From the NCBI RefSeq assembly GCF_900108045.1, contig NZ_FNUK01000001.1, forward strand, positions 122,300 through 186,299: a stretch of DNA of 64,000 nt, read 5' to 3'. The notes beneath the pieces are model-generated. The model ran no database searches, was not told where the DNA came from, and saw only the letters and a list, made by a program, of their open reading frames with translations. This DNA is from Caloramator fervidus. Its GTDB lineage: Bacteria; Bacillota; Clostridia; Clostridiales; Caloramatoraceae. The translations under genes were made by a program, and so were the position numbers. Below, one piece after another: positions 45,545 to 56,652 of this stretch. Every line of letters begins with the position of its first letter. Position 1 is the stretch's first letter.

Positions 45545-46267
45545 ATGGAAAAAGTTAAAATTTATGAAGGAAAGGCAAAAATTCTTTATGATGTTGGTGA
45601 TGACAAAATAATAGCATATTATAAGGATGATATAACAGCTTTTAATGGACAAAAAAGGTGCAAAATTAAAGGGAAAGGCATGATAAACAATTTCATATCC
45701 TCTTATCTTTTTAAATTTCTTGAAGATAAAGGTATTAAAACCCACTTCATAAAAAGGCTAAATGAAAGAGAACAGCTCCTTAAAAAAGTAGAAATAGTTC
45801 CCCTTGAGGTTATAGTAAGAAATGTTGCATCAGGAAGCTTTTCCAAAAGGCTTGGAATTGAAGATGGCACAAAATTAGATTTTCCCGTATTTGAAATATG
45901 TTATAAAAACGATGCTTTAGGTGATCCTCTTATTAATGATTACCATGCAGTAGCTCTTAAAATTGTTTCCTTTGAGGAATTGAAGGAAATTTATTCAATA
46001 TCTAAAAAGGTAAACAAGATATTAAAGGACTTTTTCGATGAAATAGGCATAGAACTTGTAGATTTTAAATTGGAATTTGGAAGATTTAATGGTGAAATAC
46101 TTCTTGCCGATGAAATATCTCCTGATACATGTAGATTTTGGGATAAAAATACGGGTGAAAAGCTTGATAAGGACCGTTTTAGAAAAGAACTTGGGGATGT
46201 TTTAGAAGGTTATAGTAAAATTTTAAAAAGATTAAATGGGGAGGATAAAGATGAAGGTATTAATTGA
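45545..46267 (+). CDS. purC: SAICAR synthase
   Basis: A 240-residue ligase joining CAIR and aspartate in step 8 of purine synthesis. [32 protein letters not shown] and [18 protein letters not shown] are the family signatures. ATG 45545 follows TTGGAGGGAC; the upstream in-frame sequence is riboswitch terminator. It is the first gene of the operon, and its 3' end overlaps purS. Confidence 0.97.
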   Translation: MEKVKIYEGKAKILYDVGDDKIIAYYKDDITAFNGQKRCKIKGKGMINNFISSYLFKFLEDKGIKTHFIKRLNEREQLLKKVEIVPLEVIVRNVASGSFSKRLGIEDGTKLDFPVFEICYKNDALGDPLINDYHAVALKIVSFEELKEIYSISKKVNKILKDFFDEIGIELVDFKLEFGRFNGEILLADEISPDTCRFWDKNTGEKLDKDRFRKELGDVLEGYSKILKRLNGEDKDEGIN

Positions 46268-46490
46268 TGTTACGTTAAAAGAAGGGATAATGGACCCTCA
46301 AGGAAATGCAGTTAAAGATGGATTGATTAAGCTTGGTTATGATGTTAACAATGTGAGAATTGGAAAGCATATTGAAATTGAACTTAAGGATTTAGAAATT
46401 AATAAAGCAGAAAAGTTGGTTAAAGAGATGTGTGAAAAATTTCTTGTAAATCCTGTTATAGAAACCTATACATTTAGATTTGAGGTGTGA
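46251..46490 (+). CDS. purS: FGAM synthase subunit PurS
   Basis: A 79-residue small subunit of the three-part formylglycinamidine synthase, which holds the PurQ-PurL complex together. [19 protein letters not shown] and VRIGKHIEI are typical. ATG 46251 lies inside the end of purC after GGGGAGGA. The complex PurS-PurQ-PurL is completed by purQ and purL in this operon. Confidence 0.95.
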   Translation: MKVLIDVTLKEGIMDPQGNAVKDGLIKLGYDVNNVRIGKHIEIELKDLEINKAEKLVKEMCEKFLVNPVIETYTFRFEV

Positions 46491-46492
46491 AT

Positions 46493-47149
46493 ATGAAAGC
46501 TGGAGTTGTTGTTTTTCCAGGGTCAAATTGCGATAGGGATGTTTTTGACGTATTAAAAGATTTAAATGTTGATGTTAAATATATTTGGCATGATGAGAAA
46601 AAACTTGATGTTGATCTTTTAGTTTTGCCGGGAGGTTTTTCCTACGGAGATTATTTAAGGTGTGGGGCTATTGCAAGGTTTTCAAGGGTTTTAGAGGATA
46701 TATATGATTTTTCACAAAAAGATAAATTGATTTTAGGTATATGCAATGGTTTTCAGATACTTACAGAATTAAAGCTTTTGCCTGGCGCCCTTTTAAAAAA
46801 TAAAAATTTAAAGTTTGTATGTAGCGATTGTAATTTAATTGTTGAAAACAATAATACTCCTTTTACAAGGCTTTATAAAAAGGGAGAAGTTGTAAATTTT
46901 CCAATAGCCCATGGAGAAGGGAATTATTTTATAGATGATGAGGGGCTAAAAAAGCTTAAAGAAAATGAACAAATAGTCTTTAGATATAAAGTTAATCCTA
47001 ATGGGTCTACTAATGATATAGCAGGAATAATAAATCAAAAGGGAAATGTTTTAGGCCTTATGCCTCATCCTGAGAGGGCTTTTTATAAAATACTAGGGAG
47101 TGAAGATGGGGTTAGGTTCTTTAAATCAATTATAAGTTATTTTGGGTAG
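46493..47149 (+). CDS. purQ: FGAM synthase glutaminase subunit PurQ
   Basis: A 218-residue class I glutamine amidotransferase that supplies ammonia to Pur[12 protein letters not shown] opens the protein. [19 protein letters not shown], the catalytic Cys in GICNGFQIL, and [10 protein letters not shown] with the His/Glu pair are visible. ATG 46493 is preceded by GAGGTG and follows purS by two bases. Confidence 0.96.
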   Translation: MKAGVVVFPGSNCDRDVFDVLKDLNVDVKYIWHDEKKLDVDLLVLPGGFSYGDYLRCGAIARFSRVLEDIYDFSQKDKLILGICNGFQILTELKLLPGALLKNKNLKFVCSDCNLIVENNNTPFTRLYKKGEVVNFPIAHGEGNYFIDDEGLKKLKENEQIVFRYKVNPNGSTNDIAGIINQKGNVLGLMPHPERAFYKILGSEDGVRFFKSIISYFG

Positions 47150-47158
47150 GGTGATATT

Positions 47159-48358
47159 ATGGATACACTTTTACCTCCTTCAAGGATTGGAATAATAGGT
47201 GGGGGACAACTTGGAAGGATGTTTGCTTTTGAGGCAAAAAGGATGGGGTATATAGTTTATGGGCTTGATCCTAAAGAAAACTCTCCATTAGGGCAGATTT
47301 GTGATGGACAATATGTTGCAAGTTTTGATGATTTTCAAGCTTACCTAAAAATTGCAAGGGATACTGATGTTATAACCTATGAATTTGAACATATAAGCGT
47401 TCATAATTTAGAAAAACTTGAAACTTTAGGATATAAAGTTATTCCATCTTCTAAGATTTTGAGGATAATTCAAAATAAATATTTTCAAAAGAAATTTCTA
47501 AAGGATAATTTTTTACCTATTCCAAAGTTTTTTAAAATAGATTGTTTTGAGGATTTAAAAAAGGCTTCCTTAGCATTAGGATATCCTTTTGTATTAAAGT
47601 ATTGCCATGGAGGATATGATGGAAAAGGAAATATTAAAATAGAAAAATATGAGGATCTTTTAAAATATGAAAATTTTGATTTTAAATCAAAAGAAGTTTT
47701 TGCAGAAGAGTTTATAGATTTTAAAAAGGAAGTTTCAATTATAGTTTGTAAAAATAAAAGGGGAGATTTTAGAAGTTATCCTTTGTTTGAAAATTTCCAT
47801 GAGGATGGGATATTAAAATATACCTTTGCACCAGCTTCTGTTTCGTTAAAGGTTAAAGAGAATGCTAAAGATATAGGTAGAAGGGTTTTGGATGCTCTTG
47901 ATGATTTTGGAATATTTTGTATAGAAATGTTTCTTGATAAGGATGATAATCTTTTGATAAATGAAGTTGCACCAAGGCCCCATAATTCAGGACATTTAAC
48001 TATTGAAGCTTGCGTAACAAGCCAATTTGAAAACCATCTAAGAAGCATAACAAATCTTCCATTAGGCTCTACAGATCTTTTAAGCCCAGCCTGTATGATA
48101 AATATTTTGGGAGAAGAAAAAATAGAAGGGAAATATACTATAAAAAATTTAGAAGAGATATTAAAACTTGGTGGAGTTTATGTTCATCTATATGGGAAAG
48201 ACAAGGTGGATAAAAGGAAAAAGATAGGCCATATAACCATTGTTGATAAGGATTTAGAATCTTTAAAGGAAAAGATGGATTTTGTGATTAAAAATATAAA
48301 GATAGGTGATTTTTATGAAAAAAGTTGCAATCATAATGGGGAGTATATCGGATTATGA
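47159..48358 (+). CDS. purK: N5-carboxyaminoimidazole ribonucleotide synthetase PurK
   Basis: A 399-residue ATP-grasp enzyme that makes N5-CAIR from AIR, bicarbonate and [23 protein letters not shown] opens the protein. [15 protein letters not shown] and [15 protein letters not shown] belong to the ATP-binding part, and [18 protein letters not shown] to the active site. The gene order purK-purE is the reverse of E. coli purEK. Its 3' end overlaps purE by 44 bases. Confidence 0.95.
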   Translation: MDTLLPPSRIGIIGGGQLGRMFAFEAKRMGYIVYGLDPKENSPLGQICDGQYVASFDDFQAYLKIARDTDVITYEFEHISVHNLEKLETLGYKVIPSSKILRIIQNKYFQKKFLKDNFLPIPKFFKIDCFEDLKKASLALGYPFVLKYCHGGYDGKGNIKIEKYEDLLKYENFDFKSKEVFAEEFIDFKKEVSIIVCKNKRGDFRSYPLFENFHEDGILKYTFAPASVSLKVKENAKDIGRRVLDALDDFGIFCIEMFLDKDDNLLINEVAPRPHNSGHLTIEACVTSQFENHLRSITNLPLGSTDLLSPACMINILGEEKIEGKYTIKNLEEILKLGGVYVHLYGKDKVDKRKKIGHITIVDKDLESLKEKMDFVIKNIKIGDFYEKSCNHNGEYIGL

Positions 48359-48818
48359 AGTTATGAAGGAAGCAGAAAAAGTTTTAAAAGATTTTGAAAT
48401 TGAGTATGAAATAGATGTTGTTTCAGCCCATAGAACTCCTTATAAAATGTTTCAATTTGCAAAGGAAGCTGAAAAAAGAGGAATAAAAATAATAATTGCA
48501 GGGGCAGGAGGAGCGGCACATCTTCCGGGAATGGTAGCTTCTATTTCAAATCTTCCTGTTATAGGCGTTCCTATTAAAAGCAAATCCTTAGACGGACTTG
48601 ATTCGTTGCTATCAATAGTTCAGATGCCTAAAGGGATTCCAGTTGCAACGGTTGCTATAAATGGTGCATATAATGCTGGAATTTTGGCTGTAAAGATGCT
48701 TTCAATTTTTGATCAAGATTTGATGAGAAAACTTCAATGTTATAAAAAGGAGCTTGAGCTTGAAGTTGACAAGATGTCAAAAAGTATTATTAAGGAGGAT
48801 TATTATGTTAAGTTATAA
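48315..48818 (+). CDS. purE: N5-CAIR mutase PurE
   Basis: A 167-residue class I PurE that converts N5-CAIR to [32 protein letters not shown] (catalytic His) and [17 protein letters not shown] are diagnostic. The start at 48315 follows ATAGGTGA inside the purK frame, and the end overlaps purL. The presence of purK shows the N5-CAIR route. Confidence 0.96.
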   Translation: MKKVAIIMGSISDYEVMKEAEKVLKDFEIEYEIDVVSAHRTPYKMFQFAKEAEKRGIKIIIAGAGGAAHLPGMVASISNLPVIGVPIKSKSLDGLDSLLSIVQMPKGIPVATVAINGAYNAGILAVKMLSIFDQDLMRKLQCYKKELELEVDKMSKSIIKEDYYVKL

Positions 48819-50994
48819 GGATGTAGGTTTGAAAAAGGAGGAATATGACTTAATTTTAAAATACCTTGGAAGAGAGCCAAATGACCTTGAACTTTCAATG
48901 TTTGGAGTTATGTGGTCTGAACATTGCAGCTACAAAAATTCAAAGGCTCTTTTAAAGCTTTTTAATACTAAAGGAGATATGGTTTTGCAAGGTCCAGGAG
49001 AAAATGCAGGGGTTATAGATATAGGGGATGGATATGCTATTGCCATGAAAATAGAAAGTCACAACCATCCTTCAGCAATTGAGCCTTATCAGGGAGCAGC
49101 AACAGGAGTTGGAGGAATATTAAGGGATATATTTGTTATGGGGGCAAGACCTATTGCTAATCTTAATTCTATAAGATTTGGAGATTTAAAGGAAGATAAA
49201 AATAAATTTTTGCTAAGAGGTGTTGTAAAGGGTATAGGGGATTATGGCAACTCAGTTGGAATCCCAACCGTTGGTGGAGAGACGGTTTTTCATAGATGCT
49301 ACAATGGTAATCCTTTGGTTAATGCTATGAGCGTAGGGCTTCTTAAAAAGGAAGATTTTAAAAAAGGAATTGCAAAGGGAGTTGGAAATCCTGTAATGTT
49401 GGTTGGACATACAACAGGAAGGGATGGGATTGGAGGAGCAAGTTTTGCATCCTGTAATTTAACTAAGGAGTCTCAAGAAAAACGTTCTTCCATTCAGGTT
49501 GGAGATCCTTTTATGGAAAAACTTCTTTTAGAAGCCTGTCTTGAACTTATAAAAGAGGGATTTGTTATAGGAATTCAAGACCTTGGTGCAGCAGGATTAA
49601 CTTCAGCATCTTGTGAAATGGCCTTTAGGGGAGGATGTGGAATAAAAATTGATATTACTAAAGTTATAACAAGGGAAAAGGGTATGAATCCAATTGAAAT
49701 AATGATTTCAGAATCTCAAGAGAGGGTGCTTGTTGTTATTCAGAAGGGAAATGAAGATAAAGTTTTTGAAATTTTAAAAAAATGGAATCTTAACGCTTCA
49801 ATAATTGGAGAAGTTACAGATGATGGTTTTATATCGGTTTATGATGGACAAAACTTAGTAGCACAAGTTCCTGCTTATCTTCTTGCTGATGGAGCACCGG
49901 TAAACTTAAGAGATTATAAAAGGCCAATGTATATGGACAAGCTCATGGGTTTTGATTTATCAAATATTAAATCCCATGATTTAAAGGAAGATGTTTATAA
50001 GCTTGTAAAGTCCTATAACATTGCATCTAAAGAGTGGGTTTATAGTCAATATGATTATCAAGTTAGAAATTCGACAGTAATAAAGCCCGGAGGGGATGCA
50101 GCTTTAATTTATATAAAGGAAGTAAATAAAGCAGTAGCATTAACGGTTGATTGTAATTCAAGATATTGTTATTTAAACCCTTACGAAGGAGGGAAGATAG
50201 CTCTTTTAGAAGCAGCAAGAAATATTGCTTCGACAGGTGCAAGACCTGTTGCGGTAACTGATTGCTTAAATTTTGCAAATCCTGAAAATGAAGAAGTATA
50301 TTATCAGTTTAGAAACTGCATATTGGGAATAACAGAAGCTTCAAGGATTTTAAATGTTCCCATTATAAGTGGAAATGTAAGTTTTTATAATGAATCAGAA
50401 GATGGAGCAATATATCCAACCCCAGTTATAGGTATGATTGGGATTTTAGATGATGTGAATAAAGCTACAACAATAGATTTTAAAGAAGAAGAAGATTTAA
50501 TAATACTTGTTGGAGAAACAAGGGATGAAATAGGGGCAAGTGAATATTTAGCTGTCTGTCATGGAATTGAGGCAGGAAGGGTACCTGAAGCTCAAATTGA
50601 AATTGAAAAAAATACAATAGAAGGAATATTAAAGTGCATAGATAATAGGCTTTTAAAAAGTTGTCATGATATTTCGGATGGAGGGTTTATTATAGCTTTA
50701 CTTGAGGCTTCTTTTAAAAATGTAATGGGAGCAAAAATAGATATAAAAACTTATCTTAAGCCTGATAGATTCTTATTTTCTGAAAGTCAAGGAAGATTTA
50801 TATTATCCTGCAAAAAAGGAGATGAAGATAAAATAATTGAAATATTTAAAAGCCTTGGAGTTATGGCGCAGGTTATAGGATTTACTCAAAAAGGAAAAAT
50901 TGAAGTAACTATAAACTCTCAAAAGGTATTAGATTTGGATGTTAATGAAGTAAAAAAAGAGTGGGAAGGTGGACTTAAATGTTTTGTGGAATAG
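48805..50994 (+). CDS. purL: FGAM synthase large subunit PurL (small form)
   Basis: A 729-residue synthetase subunit that forms formylglycinamidine ribonucleotide with ammonia from PurQ. It is the small Firmicute form without its own glutaminase domain. [46 protein letters not shown] and the repeated second-half motifs are present. ATG 48805 follows TTAAGGAGGA and overlaps purE. The 3' end overlaps purF by 16 bases. Confidence 0.97.
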   Translation: MLSYKDVGLKKEEYDLILKYLGREPNDLELSMFGVMWSEHCSYKNSKALLKLFNTKGDMVLQGPGENAGVIDIGDGYAIAMKIESHNHPSAIEPYQGAATGVGGILRDIFVMGARPIANLNSIRFGDLKEDKNKFLLRGVVKGIGDYGNSVGIPTVGGETVFHRCYNGNPLVNAMSVGLLKKEDFKKGIAKGVGNPVMLVGHTTGRDGIGGASFASCNLTKESQEKRSSIQVGDPFMEKLLLEACLELIKEGFVIGIQDLGAAGLTSASCEMAFRGGCGIKIDITKVITREKGMNPIEIMISESQERVLVVIQKGNEDKVFEILKKWNLNASIIGEVTDDGFISVYDGQNLVAQVPAYLLADGAPVNLRDYKRPMYMDKLMGFDLSNIKSHDLKEDVYKLVKSYNIASKEWVYSQYDYQVRNSTVIKPGGDAALIYIKEVNKAVALTVDCNSRYCYLNPYEGGKIALLEAARNIASTGARPVAVTDCLNFANPENEEVYYQFRNCILGITEASRILNVPIISGNVSFYNESEDGAIYPTPVIGMIGILDDVNKATTIDFKEEEDLIILVGETRDEIGASEYLAVCHGIEAGRVPEAQIEIEKNTIEGILKCIDNRLLKSCHDISDGGFIIALLEASFKNVMGAKIDIKTYLKPDRFLFSESQGRFILSCKKGDEDKIIEIFKSLGVMAQVIGFTQKGKIEVTINSQKVLDLDVNEVKKEWEGGLKCFVE

Positions 50995-52367
50995 ATAAAT
51001 TTAAAGAGGAGTGTGGAGTTTTTGGAATTTTTTTAAATGATTATAAGGATGTTGCGTCACTAGTTTATTATGGATTGTTTGCCCTTCAGCATAGGGGACA
51101 AGAAAGTGCGGGAATGGTTATATATAATGGAAAAGATTTTTATATAAAAAAGGATGTGGGACTTGTTGGGGAGGTTTTTGATGAGAATTTTTTAAATATT
51201 AAGGGATTTTCTGCTATAGGACATGTTAGATACTCTACAACAGGTGGCAATAAAAAAGAGAATGCACAGCCTCTTTTTAACAATATAGCTGTTGCTCATA
51301 ATGGGAACCTTGTAAACGCTGATGTTTTAAGAAAGTTTTTAAAAGAGGAAGGATTTGCTTTTCAAACTTCTATTGATACGGAGGTTATTTTAAATCTTAT
51401 TATAAGATACCTTAAAGATGGTATAGAAAAGGCTGTATTTAATGCTGTAGAGAAAATAAAAGGATCTTATTCAATACTTATTTTAACTGAAGATAAATTA
51501 ATAGGAATTAGAGATCCAAATGGTATAAGGCCTTTATGCATTGGAAAAATTGATAAAGGTTTTGTTTTATCTTCTGAAAGTTGTGCTTTAAGTGCAGTAG
51601 GAGCAGAATTTATAAGGGACGTAGAACCTGGGGAAATGGTAGTAATAAATAAGGATGGATTAAAGAGCATTAAGTTATTTAAAGAAACTCAGCTTAGAAC
51701 ATGCGTTTTTGAGTATATATACTTTGCAAGGCCAGATAGCGTAATAGATGGCTTAAGTGTTTATGAATCTAGGGTAAAAGCAGGAATTCAGCTTTATAAA
51801 GAAGCACCTTTGAATGCAGATATAGTAGTTGGCGTTCCAGATTCAGGAACATTTGCAGCTGTTGGATATTCTCAGGCTTCTAATATTCCTTATGGTATAG
51901 GATTTGTAAAAAACAAATATATAGGAAGAACTTTTATAGAACCAAAAAGTGAGTTTAGAGATAAATTAGTTTTAATTAAACTAAATCCTTTAAAGGAGAA
52001 TATTTTTGGTAAAAGAGTAGTTTTAGTAGATGATTCTATAGTTAGAGGAACTACCATGAAAATGCTTGTTAATCTTTTAAAAAGGGCAGGAGCAAAAGAA
52101 GTTCATGTTAGAATTGCATCTCCTGTTGTAGCATATCCTTGTTATTTTGGTATCGATACTCCTTATAGAAAAGAGCTTATAGGAGCTACCATGACGCTTG
52201 ACCAGATAAAGGATAATATAGGTGCGGATTCTCTAGCTTTTTTAAGCATAGATGGACTTTTAAAATCTTTAAATAGAGAAGGATTTTGCCTTGGATGTTT
52301 TAATGGCTTATATCCTGTTTGTGCTCCTTTAAATATAGATAAATTTCAATTTGAAAGGGAGAATTAA
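50979..52367 (+). CDS. purF: Amidophosphoribosyltransferase PurF
   Basis: A 462-residue enzyme of the first committed step (PRPP + glutamine to phosphoribosylamine). An 11-residue propeptide precedes Cys12 (EECGVFG), the N-terminal nucleophile after processing. [10 protein letters not shown] and AHNGNLVN follow, and the PRPP loop [13 protein letters not shown]. Four cysteines spread over the C-terminal half ([24 protein letters not shown]) match the oxygen-sensitive 4Fe-4S cluster of the Bacillus enzyme. The start overlaps purL. Confidence 0.97.
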   Translation: MFCGIDKFKEECGVFGIFLNDYKDVASLVYYGLFALQHRGQESAGMVIYNGKDFYIKKDVGLVGEVFDENFLNIKGFSAIGHVRYSTTGGNKKENAQPLFNNIAVAHNGNLVNADVLRKFLKEEGFAFQTSIDTEVILNLIIRYLKDGIEKAVFNAVEKIKGSYSILILTEDKLIGIRDPNGIRPLCIGKIDKGFVLSSESCALSAVGAEFIRDVEPGEMVVINKDGLKSIKLFKETQLRTCVFEYIYFARPDSVIDGLSVYESRVKAGIQLYKEAPLNADIVVGVPDSGTFAAVGYSQASNIPYGIGFVKNKYIGRTFIEPKSEFRDKLVLIKLNPLKENIFGKRVVLVDDSIVRGTTMKMLVNLLKRAGAKEVHVRIASPVVAYPCYFGIDTPYRKELIGATMTLDQIKDNIGADSLAFLSIDGLLKSLNREGFCLGCFNGLYPVCAPLNIDKFQFEREN

Positions 52368-52368
52368 A

Positions 52369-53361
52369 ATGAAGTATAAAGATGCTGGTGTAAACATACA
52401 AGAAGGTTATAAAGCTGTAAAGTTTATAAAGGAACATGCTTTAGGGACCTATAATGATAGAGTTTTAAGCGGTATAGGGAGTTTTTCAGCTCTTTATGAT
52501 ATATCAGGATATAAAAATCCGCTTTTAGTTTCAGGAGCCGATGGTGTGGGGACGAAGCTTAAAATTGCTTTTAAAATGGGGATATATGATACAGTAGGAA
52601 TAGATTGCGTTGCCATGTGTGTAAACGATATATTATGCTGTGGCGCAACACCTCTTTTTTTTCTTGATTATATAGCTTGTGGAAAATTAGATGCAGAGAT
52701 AGTATCTTTAATAGTTTCAGGGATTGCAAAGGGATGTAAAATGGCAGGATGCAGTCTTATAGGTGGAGAGACTGCTGAGATGCCAGACTTTTATCAAGAA
52801 GGGGATTATGATATAGCAGGTTTTGCAGTTGGAATTGTAGAGAAAGATAGGATTGTTGATGGAAGTAGCATAGAGGATGGAGATTTATTAATAGGCATAG
52901 AATCGTCAGGTTGTCATAGCAACGGTTATTCTTTAATTAGAAAACTTATAAAAGATTTAGATAAGGATTTTGAGGGAAGAAAAATTGGTGAGGTTTTATT
53001 AGAGCCAACTACTATATATGTTCCTTATGTTTTGCCTCTTTTACAAAAATATAAAATAAAAGGTATGGCCCATATAACAGGTGGAGGATTTTATGAAAAT
53101 ATTCCAAGGATGTTTAAAGAGGATTTTACTGCAGTTATAGATAAAGAAAGCTTTGAAATTCCAAGTATTTTTAAATATATAATGAGCCTTGGAGTTGAAG
53201 AAAAAGAAATGTTTAACACATTCAACATGGGAATAGGTTTTGTTTTATGTGTGGAAAGAGGTAGTGAAGAATATATATTAGATGAGTTAAATTTTATGGG
53301 TAAAAAAGCTTTTGTAATAGGACATGTTGAAAAAGGTGGTGGTGGAGTTTGTATAGAATAG
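52369..53361 (+). CDS. purM: AIR synthetase PurM
   Basis: A 330-residue ATP-dependent cyclase making aminoimidazole ribonucleotide. YKDAGVNIQEGYKAV, SGADGVGTKLKIA, CVNDILCCGATPLFFLDYIA, GGETAEMPDFY and HITGGGFYENIPRM are family signatures. ATG 52369 follows AAGGGAGAA, one base after the purF stop. Its AIR product is shared between the purine path and ThiC. Confidence 0.97.
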   Translation: MKYKDAGVNIQEGYKAVKFIKEHALGTYNDRVLSGIGSFSALYDISGYKNPLLVSGADGVGTKLKIAFKMGIYDTVGIDCVAMCVNDILCCGATPLFFLDYIACGKLDAEIVSLIVSGIAKGCKMAGCSLIGGETAEMPDFYQEGDYDIAGFAVGIVEKDRIVDGSSIEDGDLLIGIESSGCHSNGYSLIRKLIKDLDKDFEGRKIGEVLLEPTTIYVPYVLPLLQKYKIKGMAHITGGGFYENIPRMFKEDFTAVIDKESFEIPSIFKYIMSLGVEEKEMFNTFNMGIGFVLCVERGSEEYILDELNFMGKKAFVIGHVEKGGGGVCIE

Positions 53362-53909
53362 CTGTTTTGGTTTCAGGAAACGGTACTAATCTTCAAGCCA
53401 TAATGGATGCGATAGATGAGGGGAATTTAAACTGTTTTATTGAATATGTTATTGCTGATAGAAATTGTTATGCCATTGAGAGGGCTAAAAAGAGGGGAAT
53501 TAAAACAGCCGTTTTAGATAAAGGACTTGATCTTTCAGATAAAATTCTACAGATAATAGGTAAAGATTTAGATTTAATAGTTCTTGCTGGTTTTTTATCT
53601 ATTTTAAAGGGGGATATTTTAAAGGTTTATGAAAACAAAATAATAAACATCCATCCTTCCCTTTTACCTAAATTTTCTGGAAAAGGAATGTATGGAATAA
53701 AAGTCCATGAGGCTGTTTTAAAATCGGGGGAAAAGGAGACAGGCTGTTCGGTTCACTTTATTGATGAAGGAATTGATACAGGGAAGATTTTACTTCAAGA
53801 AAAAGTTCCTGTGTTTTTTAATGATACTCCTTATACTCTTTCAAAAAGGGTACTTGAAAGAGAGCACGATTTAATAGTTAAAGCTATAAAGATGGTTTTG
53901 GAGGGATAA
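53349..53909 (+). CDS. purN: GAR formyltransferase PurN
   Basis: A 186-residue folate-dependent enzyme that formylates glycinamide ribonucleotide. [16 protein letters not shown], the active-site [17 protein letters not shown], and [16 protein letters not shown] are conserved. The start is TTG 53349 within the end of purM, preceded by a G-rich run. It overlaps purM by 13 bases. Confidence 0.95.
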   Translation: MYRIAVLVSGNGTNLQAIMDAIDEGNLNCFIEYVIADRNCYAIERAKKRGIKTAVLDKGLDLSDKILQIIGKDLDLIVLAGFLSILKGDILKVYENKIINIHPSLLPKFSGKGMYGIKVHEAVLKSGEKETGCSVHFIDEGIDTGKILLQEKVPVFFNDTPYTLSKRVLEREHDLIVKAIKMVLEG

Positions 53910-53910
53910 T

Positions 53911-55404
53911 ATGAGGGCTCTTGTTAGCACGTTTTATAAAGAAGGAATAGATAGATTTTGCAACTTTTTATATAAAAAGGGAGTTGAAATTATATCAACA
54001 GGAGGAACATACAAATATTTAAAAGAAAAAGGCATACCTGCTATAGAAGTTAAGAAAATTACTGGATTTGAAGAAATTTTAGATGGAAGGGTTAAAACTT
54101 TACATCCTAATATTCATGCTGGAATACTTGCAGTAAGAGATAATAAAAATCATATGAATTCCTTAAAAGAAAAAGGAATAGGGACAATAGATTTTGTAGT
54201 TGTAAACCTTTACCCATTTTTTGAGAAAATTTATGAAAATTTAACTTTTGAAGAAAAGATGGAGTTTATAGATATTGGAGGACCTTCTATGCTAAGGGCT
54301 GCTGCAAAGAATTTTAAAGATGTAGTTGTTCTTTGTGACTATAGGGATTATGAACTTGTAATAGATGAATTTGAAAAATTTGGTGATGTAAGATATGAAA
54401 CAAGAAAATATTTAGCAGGAAAAGTATTTAATCTAACTTCTTGTTATGATGCTCTAATTGCAAATTTTCTCTTAGAAGATCTATATCCTGAATATTTATC
54501 CTTATCATATAAAAAAGCAATGGATTTAAGGTATGGAGAAAATCCCCATCAAAGGTCTGCTTTTTATGTAAAATTAGATGGAAATGGTTCTATGAAAGAT
54601 TTTGAAAAGTTAAATGGGAAGGAATTATCCTATAACAATATAAAAGATATAGATATAGCATGGAAACTAGTTTGTGAATTTGAAGAGCCTGCCTGCTGTG
54701 CTGTAAAACATAATATACCCTGTGGTGTTGCCTTAGGATTTGATGCTCAGGATGCTTTTTTAAAAACACTAGAATGTGACCCTGTATCTATCTTTGGGGG
54801 GATTGTAGCTTTTAATACCAAGATAGATAAAAAAACAGCAGAAAAACTTGTTGAAATATTTTTAGAGGTTATAGTTGCACCGGATTTTGATAAGGAAGCT
54901 TTAGAAATTTTATCTTCCAAAAAAAATTTAAGGGTAATAAAGATGAAATCAAAGCCTTCAGATAAAATAGAGGTTGTAAGTGTTGATGGGGGTATATTAG
55001 TTCAGAGTGTTGATGATAAATTGATAGATGAATTGGAAGTTGTAACAGAGAAATCTCCAACAAAGGAAGAAATTGAGGACATGATATTTGGTATGAAGGT
55101 TGTAAAGTATGTGAAATCAAATGCAATAGTTGTAGTAAATAATAAAAAGGCGGTTGGAATTGCAGGAGGACAGGTAAATAGAATATGGGCAGCTTGTCAA
55201 GCTCTTGAAAGGGGAAAAGGGGGAAATGTTTTAGTTTCTGATGCATTTTTCCCGTTTGATGACGTTGTTAAGGAGGCTGCAAAGTATAATATTAAAGCTA
55301 TAATGCAACCGGGTGGGGCTTTAAGGGATAAACAGTCCATTGATGCTTGCAATAAGTATGGTATTTCAATGGTTTTTACAAAGATAAGACACTTTAAACA
55401 TTAA
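53911..55404 (+). CDS. purH: AICAR transformylase / IMP cyclohydrolase PurH
   Basis: A 497-residue bifunctional enzyme of the last two steps to IMP. The N-terminal cyclohydrolase (1 to about 190) has [35 protein letters not shown] and VVNLYPF. The transformylase part shows [28 protein letters not shown] (Lys-His active site) and [15 protein letters not shown]. It ends with [10 protein letters not shown], as usual. ATG 53911 follows GGAGGG, one base after purN. Confidence 0.97.
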   Translation: MRALVSTFYKEGIDRFCNFLYKKGVEIISTGGTYKYLKEKGIPAIEVKKITGFEEILDGRVKTLHPNIHAGILAVRDNKNHMNSLKEKGIGTIDFVVVNLYPFFEKIYENLTFEEKMEFIDIGGPSMLRAAAKNFKDVVVLCDYRDYELVIDEFEKFGDVRYETRKYLAGKVFNLTSCYDALIANFLLEDLYPEYLSLSYKKAMDLRYGENPHQRSAFYVKLDGNGSMKDFEKLNGKELSYNNIKDIDIAWKLVCEFEEPACCAVKHNIPCGVALGFDAQDAFLKTLECDPVSIFGGIVAFNTKIDKKTAEKLVEIFLEVIVAPDFDKEALEILSSKKNLRVIKMKSKPSDKIEVVSVDGGILVQSVDDKLIDELEVVTEKSPTKEEIEDMIFGMKVVKYVKSNAIVVVNNKKAVGIAGGQVNRIWAACQALERGKGGNVLVSDAFFPFDDVVKEAAKYNIKAIMQPGGALRDKQSIDACNKYGISMVFTKIRHFKH

Positions 55405-55415
55405 AGGGTGATGAT

Positions 55416-56651
55416 ATGAAGGTTTTATTAATAGGTTCAGGTGGAAGAGAACATGCAATAGCTTGGAAAATATCAAAAAGTCCTCTTGTTGAAAAGGTAT
55501 TTGTTGCAAAAGGAAATGGTGGAACTTATATGGAGGAAAAGTGTCAAAATGTTGATTTAGAGAATATAGATGAATATATAAAATTTGCAAAACAAAATAA
55601 TATAGATATAACTATAGTAGGTCCTGAGGCGCCTTTAGTTGAAGGTATAGTTGATGAATTCAAAAAGAATAATTTAAAAATATTTGGTCCCTCAAAGGCT
55701 GCTGCAAGGCTTGAGGGAAGTAAAATATTTGCAAAGGAGTTTATGAAAAGGCATGACATAAAAACTCCAGAGTATAGGGTTTTTTATGATTTTAAAGAGG
55801 CTATGGAATATATAAAAAATTGCAAATATCCTTGTGTTATAAAGGCTGACGGACTTGCTCAGGGGAAGGGAGTTGTAATTTGCAACTTTTTTGATGAAGC
55901 AAAAGATGTTTTAAAAAAGTTTATGATAGAAGATATATTTAAAGGTTCAGGGAAAAGTGTTGTTATTGAGGAATTTTTAGAAGGGGTAGAAGCTTCTATT
56001 CTTTCAATAACCGATGGAAATACTATAATTCCTTTTATATCAGCAAAGGACCATAAAAGAATATTTGATGGAGATAAAGGACCTAATACAGGGGGAATGG
56101 GGGTTATTGCACCTAATCCTTATGTTAACGAAAAAGTTTTAAAGGATTTTAAAGAAAATATTATGTTTCCAACTTTAGAGGGAATAAAAAAAGAAGGATT
56201 GGGTTTTTGTGGAATAATATTTTTTGGCGTTATGATAACTGAAAATGGAGTTTATCTTTTGGAATATAATGTAAGAATGGGAGATCCAGAGGCTCAAGCT
56301 ATTTTACCTCTTATGAAAAGCGACTTTTTTGATTTAATTTTAAAGGCTATATGTGGAAAACTACAAGGTTATGTTATAGACTGGGAAGAAGGATTTTCCT
56401 GCAATGTAGTTGTAGCATCAAAGGGATATCCAGGTAATTTTGAAAAAGGGCATATAATAAAAATAGGCGATGTTAAAAATAAAATTTTTATAGCAGGGGC
56501 AGAATATCAAAATGGAAATTTAATTACAAAAGGAGGGAGGGTTTTATCAGTAACGGCAATTGATAAAACCCTTGATGGATCAAGAAAAAAGGCTTATGAG
56601 GATATAGAAAAAATTTATTTTAAAGGGATGTATTATAGAAGGGATATATAG
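55416..56651 (+). CDS. purD: GAR synthetase PurD
   Basis: A 411-residue ATP-grasp ligase that joins phosphoribosylamine and glycine. LLIGSGGREHAIAWK, VGPEAPLVEGI, VIKADGLAQGKGVVI, AKDHKRIFDGDKGPNTGGMG and YNVRMGDPEAQ are typical. It is the last gene of the pur operon, ending one base before the stop of a convergent gene; no strong terminator is visible between them. purB is missing from the set. Confidence 0.97.
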   Translation: MKVLLIGSGGREHAIAWKISKSPLVEKVFVAKGNGGTYMEEKCQNVDLENIDEYIKFAKQNNIDITIVGPEAPLVEGIVDEFKKNNLKIFGPSKAAARLEGSKIFAKEFMKRHDIKTPEYRVFYDFKEAMEYIKNCKYPCVIKADGLAQGKGVVICNFFDEAKDVLKKFMIEDIFKGSGKSVVIEEFLEGVEASILSITDGNTIIPFISAKDHKRIFDGDKGPNTGGMGVIAPNPYVNEKVLKDFKENIMFPTLEGIKKEGLGFCGIIFFGVMITENGVYLLEYNVRMGDPEAQAILPLMKSDFFDLILKAICGKLQGYVIDWEEGFSCNVVVASKGYPGNFEKGHIIKIGDVKNKIFIAGAEYQNGNLITKGGRVLSVTAIDKTLDGSRKKAYEDIEKIYFKGMYYRRDI

Positions 56652-56652
56652 A

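Noticed and set aside
48805-50994. PurL as a truncated FGAM synthase
   Set aside because: It is the standard small form that works with PurS and PurQ, both present upstream.
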